Positions 9,966-20,193 of a DNA stretch of 64,000 nt are shown in pieces (the first letter of the stretch is position 1; each line of letters begins with the position of its first letter). A program made the position numbers and the translations under genes. The notes below the pieces were generated by a model. That model saw only the letters and a program-made list of their open reading frames with translations, was not told where the DNA came from and ran no database searches. This DNA is from Polytrichum commune (taxonomy: Eukaryota > Streptophyta > Polytrichopsida > Polytrichales > Polytrichaceae): the NCBI GenBank assembly GCA_950295325.1, contig OX485807.1:31469666-31533665 (forward strand), in the 5' to 3' direction.

Positions 9966-11114
9966 GTCAGATCAAGTTTTAATACTTTATCACCTCAACT
10001 TCAGCCTTTACCTATTATAGGCTTGGGATATCGTTGGTCTTTGGATTTTGCCGGACCGCTTACTATCACTCCACGTGGGGCAAAGTATGTACTTGTGATG
10101 GTGGAGCATTTTAGTAAGTGGATTGAACTCGTGGCTCTTCCCCAAAATTCCTCAGAATTGGCGGCTATGGCATTTCTTGATCGAGTTTTGACACGGTTTG
10201 GAGCACCTGCAGAGGTGTTGACGGATCAAGGGAGAGAATTTCTTGGATCTTTCGAGGCTTTGTGTACTAAGGCTTTGATTGATCATCGAACAACTTCCAG
10301 AGATCACCCTGAAGCAGATGGCTTAGCTGAACGAGTTGTTCAGACTGTCAAACACGGTTTGCGGAAGTATGGGTTGTTTCATGGCAACCATCGCGATTGG
10401 GACTTGATGTTACCATGGATAGCAATGGGTTACCGTTTCAGCAGGCAAACATCTTTGGCATCCTATAGTCCTTACCAACTTTTGTATGGACGGGAACCAA
10501 TTTTACCTAGCTCTGTGCGAGAGAAATTGGCTCCTGTGGTAGACTTGGATGATCCAGATGTTTGGGCTCAATGTCTTCATGACCGAGCAGAATTCTTTCA
10601 AAAGGTCATGGCTATGGCCACGGAGAACTTAAACATAGCTCAACATCGTGATACATTACGGTATGCCCAGATCCGCAGTGGAGCTTATCGACCTCGGGTT
10701 CGTAAATTTTCCAAGGGGGATTATGTTTACTTGCAACAGGAGGCGCCTACGACATTGGATGTCAAGGCTGGGCGCATAATTTTGCGGGTAAAAGATGTTT
10801 TACCAAGTGATATATTATTGCTTGAAGGCAAGGATGGACGGGAATGTCGTGAGCATTCAAAGAATTGTGCTCCATGTTACCTTCCCATCGACGGCTCTGT
10901 GCATCCCGAGTTGGCGGTTGTACCACAGGGTCTGCCTTGTTATGTGTGTGGAGAGAAGAAAGGAGCTGCAACAATGTTATTGTGCGACCATTGTCAACGT
11001 GGATGGCACATGGCATGTTTGACACCTCCCCTTTTTACTCTTCATTTTGGCAATTGGGTTTATCCTCGTTGTCGGAAAGCCTCCCACTCCATGGCCGTTA
11101 ATGGTCATGATTGA
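9966..11114 (+). pseudogene. Integrase catalytic core with C-terminal PHD finger
   Basis: Inserts element DNA into the genome. The frame from about 9966 reads PQLQPLPIIGLGYRWSLDFA; the catalytic triad residues are in SLDFAG (near 10,044), LTDQGREF (near 10,219) and GLAERVVQ (near 10,325). A C-terminal segment (KGDYVYLQQEA) follows. Instead of a chromodomain the protein ends in a PHD finger: CYVC (10,937-10,948), CDHC, WHMAC and a final YPRC. The last Cys pair should read CPxC; a Tyr (TAT) replaces the seventh zinc ligand. PHD fingers commonly bind histone H3 tails, so a role in target choice is plausible by analogy with chromodomain integrases. Stop at 11,112-11,114. Confidence 0.85.
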
Positions 11115-11428
11115 GGACTTTGTGGATGTTTGCCACATGTCTTAGTGGTGAAGTTGTTATCTAGTTGGTCGGAAGTTTTATGGAATTGAAAATCACATTG
11201 GGAGAATTATCAAGAATTCAACATAAATTGTTGAAGGCGATTAAGGATGGGGCTCACATTGCACCCAACCTACAGTTCTTGGGTTACTTCCTCAACCATG
11301 AATTTAATTCCTTAGATTACCACTACCCAATTGGATATGTACAGATGTAGCAACAACTTCATCATGCTCCACATCTCTACCGATGAGTGTGTTTGTTCCT
11401 AGCCGATTGGAGGGGCTCCTTATCTGCT
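11115..11428 (+). other. Retrotransposon 3' untranslated region
   Basis: Sequence between the integrase-PHD stop and the polypurine tract. I see no gene or repeat in it. Confidence 0.5.
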
Positions 11429-11436
11429 AGGGGGGG
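11429..11436 (+). promoter_or_regulatory. Polypurine tract
   Basis: AGGGGGGG, followed by CA and then the LTR start CTTGAAGAGG. A purine run directly upstream of the 3' LTR primes plus-strand DNA in LTR elements. Confidence 0.7.
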
Positions 11437-11438
11437 CA

Positions 11439-11979
11439 CTTGAAGAGGTAGTTGTTTAGCATATTAGTTTGCTATGTTTATTTTGCTAATTGATGTTGAT
11501 GACAACACTCGATCTGTTGTATTTAACGATCTTAGTTTACACGACAGTTGTCACGTGAGTTGACATCGGGGGCTAAGTCACATCGAATTAGGAGTAAATG
11601 GACTCCATTAGGAGTCCATGTGTGTTTGGATGAGTGATGGACTCCATTGGGAGTCCTAGTTAGTTGTTCATCCACTCCATGGATGAAATCCACATAGGAT
11701 TGGGGTTATGTGGAGAGGAAGGCATCTTGACTTGCCATTGTTGTCAAGTCAAGTCTTGTGAGTGTGTTTTGAGAGAGAGAGAGCTTGTTGTTGCTATCTT
11801 ATGGCTATGGTGTAGTAGATCATGAGTAAAGCCTTTGCATTCTTTCTCCATCACTTGCACTCTTGGATTCTCCCTTTGTGGAGTAAGAGATAGCTTGACT
11901 CTTGTGTGTGAATTTCAGAGTTTCTTGAGCTTGTAAGAAGACTTCTTAGTTTCTTGAGTTTGGAGAGAGAAACCCTCAT
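11439..11979 (+). repeat. Complete right LTR (segments A + B, 541 bp)
   Basis: Begins CTTGAAGAGG after the polypurine tract and ends CCCTCAT. Segment A is 11,439-11,546, then GT, then segment B 11,549-11,979, which matches the left LTR. The A-to-B transition reads CACGACA-GT-TGTCACG, an inverted-repeat-like internal site. The ends of the whole insertion (TGTCACG and CACGACA) correspond exactly to this internal site. Confidence 0.8.
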
Positions 11980-12087
11980 CTTGAAGAGGTAGTTGTTTAG
12001 CATATTAGTTTACTATGTTTATTTTGCTAATTGATGTTGATGACGACACTCGATCTATTGTGTTTAACGATCTTAGTTTACACGACA
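11980..12087 (+). repeat. Partial second right LTR (segment A', 108 bp)
   Basis: Copy of segment A (11,439-11,546), joined directly to the preceding LTR end: CCCTCAT is followed immediately by CTTGAAGAGG. It differs from A at four sites, all G/A transitions, in 108 bp. It ends ACGACA at the target duplication. Confidence 0.8.
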
Positions 12088-12091
12088 GCAA

Positions 12092-12535
12092 GCATTTACA
12101 AACCCAATAAAACGAACAAGCTACCTAAACCCTTCAACCCTCAACCTCTAACCTAAACCAACAAGCATACACAAACCCAATAAAAGCAACAAGCTACCTA
12201 GATCCTTCAACCTCTAACCTAAACCAGCAAGCATTCACAACCCAATAAAATCAGTATGCATTCACAACCCAATAAAACCAACAAGTTACCTAGATCCTTC
12301 AACTCTCAACCTCTAGCATAAAGCAACAAGCATTCACAACCCCAATAAAACCAACAAGCATTCACAAACCCAATAAAACCAACAAGCTACCTAGATCCTT
12401 CAACCCTCAACCTCTAACCTAAACCAACAAGCATTCACAAACCCAATAAAACCAGCAAGCTACCTAAACCCTTCAACCCTCAACCTCTAACCAACATCCA
12501 AGCATTTACAAACCCAATAAAACTAGCAAGATACC
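12092..12535. repeat. Tandem repeat, about 65-100-bp irregular units
   Basis: Repeated phrases CAAGCATTCACAAACCCAAT, AAAACCAACAAGCTACCTA and CCTTCAACCCTCAACCTCTA recur about six times with truncated units in between. The same repeat continues left of the retrotransposon at 1440-1496. Confidence 0.8.
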
Positions 12536-12545
12536 TAAAACTTGG

Positions 12546-12765
12546 GGGAGGCAGAGCGATGGCGACCATGAACTCCACAACGCCGAGGCCACGGCAATAG
12601 GGGAGGCAGAGCGATGGCAACCGGGAACTCCACGACGCTGAGGCCAGGGCAGTGGGGGAGGCAGAGCGATGGCAACCGGGAACTCCACGACGCCGAGGCC
12701 AGGGCAATGGGGGAGGCAAAGCGATGGTGACCATGAACTCCACGATGTCGAGGCCAAGGCAGAGC
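12546..12765. repeat. 55-bp minisatellite, four units
   Basis: GGGAGGCAGAGCGATGGC begins at 12,546, 12,601 and 12,656, with a variant at 12,711: exactly 55 bp apart. Units are GC-rich and differ at a few positions. Long minus-strand open frames through it are only repeat translations. Confidence 0.85.
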
Positions 12766-14089
12766 GATGGCGAAGGGGAGGAGGAGGGCCAAGGAGAGGA
12801 GGGCGAGAGTGAAAAATGACTTTAGAAATTGTGGGGGGGGGGGGAACCCCTATCTCCCTCATGACCCTCCCCATACACAGTGGGGATCCGGCACATACCC
12901 TCAGTGGTCGGCTAGTATCCGCCAATACCCTCAGGGGGACGGTTAATATCCGGGGACTTACACATTGAAACCGTGAATTACCCAGGAATTTAAAACTAAT
13001 ACCCGTCAATATCCGGTTTCCTCCCATGATGGATCGGATGCCCATCCGACTACACTCTTTCAAATCCGATTTTTTGTCCAAACCAATTGGTTCATTTGTA
13101 AAGAACCGACTTCTCCCCGAACATTGATTCTAAGTGCAACTTGTCCACCTTGAGGTTTGAAGATAAAGAAGATCCACTTTAAAATTAATTGTTCTTGTGA
13201 TGCGCATTCCTAGGGTTGTTCCTACTTACCACCTTCAAGTAGTAACGTGAGGATGAAATTTAAAGAGGCTCTTTATTTATACTTTCTCCCCTATGGAGTG
13301 GAGTTAGTGTTGTTGCATTGAGTCACACACCCTACTGCACATGAACCTCTAAGCATGTCACTTTCAGATTATATTATTCTACTCATTTTTATCGGGTAAT
13401 TGTGTTAGACATTAGTTAGTGTCATTAACCCATTAACCTAATTGATCTCATCACTTAATGATTATTCTAGGGCCGCATGGAATTGTTGAAACAACTATAA
13501 TAGGTAATAGTTAGTTTTCACATTTTGGTGACAAAATGTTAATGTTTAGGTGGCACATGGGATTTTGTAAAGGTAACAACTAATCGTTCAATGACAAGTA
13601 GTGCCTTGCTCTATTTAAAGTTAATTGTGTCAAACTCTGCTATAAACTACAACATACCTATCTTGTCCTATGAAAATGATGCGGAGCATCTAAATTTTCA
13701 CGCAATTTTTTTTGAAACTTAATTAATGATGGAGTGAACACAAAACACCTTGTGCTAATGTAAAGAGACTCAATGGTATCAAATTCAACCACACGAGTCC
13801 AACTTTAATGTCAATGGAGGATAAATTTAACTAGCATGAAACATAATTGATGTCTTCTACATATTATTTAGGACATCATATCAGTTCAAGCTAATATTGC
13901 TTTCATGACACATTGTTTTTAGATGCAATAAATTTGATGTGATGGTCATTCATACACATATTGAACACCTAATTATCAGAATTTAACTGTTGGCTTCAAA
14001 TAAACATGGACCACACCAATTTAAGATATGTGGACACTTTGGGATTAGTATAATTGACTTAAAAGGTGTTGATAGTAATGTCATATATT
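12766..14089. other. Unassigned sequence with a 12-G run at 12,833-12,844
   Basis: GC-moderate to 13,080 with repeated TATCCGG/TACCCTCAG phrases, then AT-rich to 14,089. No convincing gene, RNA or complete element was recognised. Confidence 0.4.
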
Positions 14090-14330
14090 AGAGTTATCCT
14101 TTAACTCAACCGGAGTTTTAGTAGGGAGTTGTTTGTTTCGCATGCATAACTTTCCATGTTCGGTAAGTTGTGGGTGCATGCTTGGAGTCAATGTGGAGGT
14201 TTGAATGAAGAACCTTCCATATTAGTTCATTGGGTATCAAACTCATTTTGGCGTCTCTTGGCATGGAAAGTTATGCATGCGAAACAACCAACTCCCTACT
14301 AAAACTCCGGTTGAGTTAAAGGATAACTCT
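14090..14330. mobile_element. Foldback (MITE-like) element, about 70-bp inverted arms
   Basis: AGAGTTATCCTTTAACTCAA at 14,090 is mirrored by its complement ending at 14,330. The arms run about 70 bp, including GTTTCGCATGCATAACTTTC and its complement. It has no ORF. A degenerate relative lies in a GNAT intron at 57,203-57,550. Confidence 0.7.
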
Positions 14331-17062
14331 ATTGTAGGTGTGCAATGAGTCCCTACTTTTCCTTCCAATGTAGCCCCATGACCTTCACTTCATCTCAAAC
14401 TTGTGCGTCCAAAGGAAAATTGGACTTGCAGTCCATGGTGTCTTTGTAAACTCATCCATCATGTAACAAGCAAGTCCTACACAAAGTCAAGGGATGTATC
14501 ATTTTCAACTAGACTGTATAAGCTTCTCAATACTTTTTCCAAAATCAAATAATTTAGAACAATGATTCAAAGCTACATGTAGTTCATTGCGTGCTCACCT
14601 TCCTAATGGATGACTTCACTCATACACCACGAGTCCCTAGCCAAGAAAATAGTCAACAATTATGTCCACCAATGTGCTCATTCTTTGGATCTAGTGTTGA
14701 GTGGAAACCAATCTAAAGAGCATCAACATAAAATTACTAAGCATGTAGATACTGATCTATTTCCAAAGAAAGAGATTGTAATTTAAAAGCCATGAATTCA
14801 TAGTTACGTGTTGAAATTTTCAATTTACACAACCTGAGTGCTCCCCACAAATAGAAAATCCCGGAATTGAAGGAGAATTATGCTCACATGATACTTGGTC
14901 CCACAAACCACAGCCAAGGAATTGAACAATGTTATGAATTTCCAACTTGTTTCATCAAGGTGAGGCATGAACCTTGAGGTCCCTTTCTTTGAGTGTGGTA
15001 TTCCTCACGAAAGGTTCTCCTAAAGTATCCAATTACTAGCTTGCTTCTCTCTAAGGTAGATGGGTTTAAATGGTTACATTCATGATTAATTTAACCCATT
15101 TCTCATTGGATATGAAACATGCAACAAGTATGAGATGGCTAGCAAATCCAAATCAAGGTCATAATTGCTATCCTCATAATTTTCAGAGCTAGTATGGGTT
15201 TCTTAATCATTCTCAAAGTAAAGATTCTCGTGCTCATTAAATGGCCTTATACGTCCTCCCCCAATGATGCTAACTATTGTGTCTAATTTGGATATCAATT
15301 GTTGAGCATATACTTTCATCTCTTTTAAACATGTGTCTTTTGGGTATTTGTTCTTGGAGCCACATCAAACCATGTACGACTCAAACATAGGATGCCCTAA
15401 CAAGAAAAGTGATTGAATTAGTCACATCTACCTTACATAACTTACTCTTCTGGTAAGATGACTTACATAAACGTAAACTCAATTTCAAAAAGGTTCCAAA
15501 CTAGTTCATGAACCTTCCAACCAATGTTCAAACAACTTAGTCAACCTTTGTTGGTAGAAATTCATATCTATGCCAAAAAATTATAGCATTGTGTAACTTT
15601 AAATAGAAATGACCCTAAATACCATAAACAGTGTAGTGTTGTGATGCTTAATTTTCAACCCCCCACAGTCAATGACATATCTAGCTACTACTTACCACCA
15701 AAAGTCAAACACATATCTATCCAAGTTTACTACAGTATTTATGTTAAATAGTGTGAACTGTTGTTTTAACTCATGGGATGAATTTTTTATTACTCATAAC
15801 ATTTTTCCTAACCAAATGATTTTTTTTTTTTTGGTTCCCCTCAATGTGCAAAGTACCTATTTGCGTTGTGTGAGTTAAAAATGATATCCTTTCTGAACCC
15901 TTGTAGCCCAATATAAATTTAAATAGTAACTCGTATTAACATAATTAGCTATAATTAGGGTTACACGGTGCTACAACTTTTTCCAATTAGTGTAAGTTTT
16001 TTTTACCAAGTGAAGATGTTACTATTCTATATAATGTCCAAACCACCAATTCAACATGTGTTGGTTTTTAAAAAAAAAGAAAAAAGAAAAAGGATTTATC
16101 ATAAATATTGACAACATTGAGTAATTTCAAAAAGTGTCAGTAAATACAATCCTTAGTGGAGTGTATTGCAATTAGCATGCCATATGGACAAGGGAATTCC
16201 ATTTATCGATTTCTCAATACCTTTTAGACTGAAAACCAAAACTTGTCATGGCATGTTGCACACCAATGACAACAATGAAGCACATGACACGTGTAAAACA
16301 ATATTCATCTTGGTACACTAAACACAATACATGCTATTTTTAACACCATAATGTCTTGTGTGATACACACTACTATATATATATATAGGTTTAATACACT
16401 ATTTGAAGAGAACAGTGTAGTGGTTGGATTGTTCACTCCTCATATTCCTCTCCAACTTGCATGTCATATGAAAACAATCGCAAATTTGTTGAACATGATG
16501 GGGGGGGGGGTGGGATGTTGTACATTCACCAAAGAAGGAAAAATCCTTCACTTTGAAGAATATTATATTCACTTGAGCTTCCAAAAATATGGGGAAATAG
16601 TGATGACCTTGGTTTGGATATGCTAATATAATCATCTCATACTAATTACATGTTTAATATCCTAGAGAAGTGAGAGCACAAATTTTAAACAAATTTTACA
16701 CAATTATGTGTTGAATATATCTACTTCCACACTACTTGCACCATCTTCTAAAATATGTAGACTTTCCTTGAAAACTTTTTGTCAACATAAATTGCTTGGC
16801 TTTGGAGATCAATGTGTTATTCAAATGTTTATGATTTTTTCCTTCACAAAACTCAAAGTTAGTTTGTAGTTTTGTATCACTTTCACTTACACTTATGGAG
16901 GGTAATAGAGTTGTCTACTTACTGTGCTTATGCTTTGCACTATGATGGGCATTGATTTCACTAGCTTTTGGTATGCTTTCGTCATTATCATGTTGGAACA
17001 CCCACTCCTATGTCTCTTTTCTAAACTTCGTAATTGACATGTTCATGATGTCTTAGAAGATG
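14331..17062. other. AT-rich unassigned sequence
   Basis: No gene recognised. It holds an 11-G run at 16,500-16,510 inside a degenerate dispersed repeat (about 16,400-16,690) that resembles 53,700-53,990, and a degenerate piece near 15,260-15,400 resembling segments at 60,880-61,070 and 62,870-63,080. Short open frames here are uninformative. Confidence 0.4.
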
Positions 17063-17591
17063 TTAGAGCAAGACCAATGGTTCGTGAATTTGCATCTCCA
17101 TCTAGGAATGAAAAATCACCTATGTCTTGAATGCAGATGTAGATCCAGGATGCCACTCCACCCACTGCCTGCATATAGGCTAAATTCATACATGGTGTCA
17201 TTATTATTAAATTAATACATTGGGTTTTTTTAGTTATTTTCATGGTATATAAGGCAGTTAAAAATAAAATCAATTAGTTCCATGGTTAATTAGTTAGTTT
17301 CATAAAAATTAGTTAATTTTATGGTTAATTAATTCAATTCATATTTACTGATTTGCTAATATAATTGATTGATGCCTTCCATAACTAGTCAGTTAATTTC
17401 ATAACCATGTAGTAAAGTTCATAATTACATAATAATATATATAATTACATAATAAAATAAGTAAATGATTACATAATTAGATGATTTGATATTGAATCAT
17501 GATTAATATTTTTTAGTATGAAACTAAATTCAACATATTAATCATGTAAAAATTTCTAACAGAGTCTAATCATCGTAAATAAGCCTAAAAA

Positions 17592-18300
17592 TCATAAATT
17601 TTCCCTCAAATTCCAAAAATGTTCTATGAGGTTATTCCTTAATTGAAGTTGCGGGTCTTTGTTCTTAATTTCAATTTTTTCTCGGAGATTTTTTTTTAGA
17701 ATTAAGATTTTGATGAGTATTTTGATTTTAATACGCATAGGCTTTAAAACATATGATATATTATGGTCTCTTTCATCCTCAATAATCATATTATGCATGA
17801 TGCAACATGCAATCATCACATTTTCAATATCACTCAAACCCCACAAACAACTTGGTTGTTATAGATAGAACCATCTTGCTTTGAGCATCCCAAAACACCT
17901 CTTGACATATTATCTGGTTGTTTTTTGTTTAGTGGCACAATTTTTTTTTTAACCTTGTTTATCTTTTACAAATTGCACAAATATACTCTACTTTAAATAT
18001 ATGCCATTTGCTAGTAGATAATATTCGGAATAATGTCGAGAATTTACATCAAAGGACATATCAAATGAGTCATACACCCCATATTTTTTTTTTTATTACC
18101 AAAAGACTTCTATGTCGAACATTGATGTCATTGTTTGATCCACATATTCCAAAAACACATGCCAAATCCAAAGAGATTGGTCTGTTACCACTTTCGAAAT
18201 TATAGACATGTTGCCATCTTTGTTTAAATATTGTCCATTCCAATGAAACTAGATTTTATTTTATTTTATTGGTAATGCATGCAATCTATTGAACTAAACA
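17592..18300 (-). pseudogene. HARBI1-type DDE transposase remnant
   Basis: Minus-strand pieces in order: IDCMHYQ near 18,265-18,290 (first Asp), GSNNDINVRHRSLLV near 18,100-18,140 (second Asp), YYLLANGIY near 18,000-18,030, KRCFGMLKARWFYL at 17,861-17,902 (third acidic position just upstream of this piece) and an 84-residue open C-terminus at 17,592-17,846 (GLSDIENVMIACCIMHNMII, LIEHFWNLRENL). The pieces are in different frames with stops between. The order and wording match the intact transposase at 48,010-49,320. Confidence 0.82.
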
Positions 18301-19309
18301 TACATAGCCAATTTTTTGCTTCGTTGATTGTCATTTGTTTATCCAAATCTTCTCGTATAGGTTGTTTTTATTTATTTATTAAACGGCAAGAACAATCCAC
18401 ACAAATTATTTCATACTTTGTATGGCTGTATTTTTTGCTGCTCTTGTATATTAATTTGTTGCATCAAAGGGAACACCATATTCTATCATATGAATAGCAA
18501 CTAGGCATTTTTGGATATTTGACAATCGAAGTTAGCTGGTTGCATCAACTCTTTGTACAAAATAAGAATTGAATCCACTTTGATCATTTTTATAAATAAT
18601 CATCTTGATATTCAACACTGTGTGCAAAATTAAATATCATCGTACACGGGATTGTCGCAAAAATAATCTTTCATTGTTATTTCATGATACACTAATATGC
18701 TTCTCTTGCGATATGCTAATCTATCAAGCATAGTTCCTCCCTGTTTCTTAAGCAACGGTTGCACATCAATCAATTTTACCAACAAACTATAAGCCAAATA
18801 AAATTCATAAAAATCAACATCATCTTCTAAAATACTTGTGAATTGTTAGATTTGATTTTCAAAAAAATATATTCATTTTCAAAAAAATTGAACACATAAA
18901 CTCGTACATAAGTATTGAAAACATGGTTCATTATAAATTATACATTTAAATTTGCATAATTTTACATTTGCAACTACAATTTGTTATTTTTAAATAAAAT
19001 ATAGTTCTCCAAATAAATAAAAATTAAAGAAGAATTTAATGATAGGCAACCATTTAGGTTCATGCATTGTTGATTATATTTGAAGGCGTATCTACAAAAA
19101 AAATTATCCTTGTTGTTTATGCATTTTTAAAAACCTTTTGATCGTTATAATTCACCAATTGGACTTCCACCCAAGCCTTGCTCCAATTGACCTTCACCCA
19201 TAATCAAATCTATATCAAGAACTCTATGTTTACTAGAAGTGTTTTGTAACCTCTTATTGTGTCTATAAAACTATTGTGGACGTGATTGTGGATACGCTTT
19301 CAAATACAA

Positions 19310-19549
19310 TTAACAATGCATGAACCTAAATGGTTGCTTATCCTTGGGATTTTTAACTTTATTAACAACCGCCTTCTTGGCTTCTTTAAACAAAACTTGG
19401 GTCTTTCGTTGTATGTCATCTTTTATTCTTGTTGATTCTTTTAGTGCCTTCATATTCACATAGTATCCATTATACAGATTGCGTTCTCTTTGTATTAGTC
19501 TCCACGTGGATTCCAAAAGATTTTGGAGTTCTTTAGCAATTATTGACAT
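19310..19549 (-). pseudogene. Harbinger ORF1 (Myb/SANT-like) remnant
   Basis: A 79-residue open stretch with LESTWRLIQRERNLYNGYYV and a PFRFMHC end resembles the 'SLETKWGLIKHNVSKFCGIY...FEHCW' part of ORF1 in the 8.85-kb element (41,365). ORF1 proteins of this superfamily carry a Myb/SANT-like DNA-binding region and assist the transposase. Only this part remains. Confidence 0.65.
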
Positions 19550-20193
19550 TCATTAAATTTAAATGATCAACCACCCTTTACAAAAATGTGGCCGATGTTT
19601 GGTTAATACATTGTATAGGATCTTGCAGAATATGCACATGAGTCCTATACAATTGAAGATCCTCACACTATCTAGATTTTTTTGATCGAAATGATTCGAC
19701 TATATTTTCATTAGAGACAATTGATTATAATTTATCAATTTCATCATGAATTACCTTATTATTTCTATTATCAAATCATCTAATTATGTAATTAATAAAT
19801 TATTTTATTATATAATTTTTACATCCATAATTATCTAACTATAAAATTTACTACATAATTATGAAATTAAAAAATAATTATAGAATTCATCAATAAATTA
19901 TATTAGTAAATTGAAAAAATTAATTAGTTAAGTATAAGATTAAGTTATTTTTAAATAAATTAACTAAAATTTTATGAAACTAACTAATTAACCATGAAAC
20001 TGATTTATTTACCATGAAACTAACAAAAATATCAAAGTATTATTTTAGTAAATAATGGCACCCTTTATGAATTTAGCCTAAATGCAGGCAGTGAGTGGAG
20101 TGGTGTCTTTGATCTGCATCCGTATTTATGATAGAGGTGACTTTTCGTTCTTGGATGCAAATGCAGATCCATGAACCACTAGTCTTGTTCTTA

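Larger units (their letters stand above)
1497..12087 (+). mobile_element. Ty3/gypsy-type LTR retrotransposon encoding a DNA methyltransferase and a PHD finger
   Basis: Order on the plus strand: partial LTR, primer-binding position, GC-rich leader, gag with two CCHC knuckles, aspartic protease (DSGA), cytosine-5 methyltransferase, reverse transcriptase (YIDD), RNase H, integrase (H2C2 plus catalytic core), PHD finger, polypurine tract, full LTR, second partial LTR. Integrase after reverse transcriptase makes it Ty3/gypsy-like. The ends are TGTCACG and ACGACA, flanked by AGCAA (1492-1496 and 12,087-12,091); if the element ends in CA the duplication is GCAA. It lies inside a local tandem repeat, so the empty site can be reconstructed from neighbouring units. 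The coding region carries at least six in-frame stops, three frame changes and a large non-coding insertion, so this copy is not autonomous. Confidence 0.9.
17066..20190 (-). mobile_element. Decayed PIF/Harbinger transposon with about 430-bp inverted repeats
   Basis: Flanked by TTA on both sides (17,063-17,065 and 20,191-20,193), the Harbinger target duplication. The ends are inverted (GAGCAAGACCAATGGTTC at the left; GAACAAGACTAGTGGTTCAT on the opposite strand at the right). The similarity continues through AT-rich arms to about 17,495 and from about 19,770. Inside, minus-strand remnants of ORF1 and of the DDE transposase are found in the same orientation. Total length 3,125 bp. The coding parts are broken, so it is not autonomous. 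Confidence 0.85.

Noticed and set aside
1497-12087. Standard reading that the LTR is simply 541 bp from TGTCACG to ACGACA
   Set aside because: It explains the outer ends, but then the primer site would lie inside the left LTR and an LTR piece would stand before the right LTR. The primer-site and polypurine boundaries both place the LTR start at CTTGAAG and its end at CCCTCAT.
12480-13081. Minus-strand open frames of 85-191 residues
   Set aside because: They are translations of the 55-bp minisatellite; the peptide repeats follow the DNA repeat in more than one frame.
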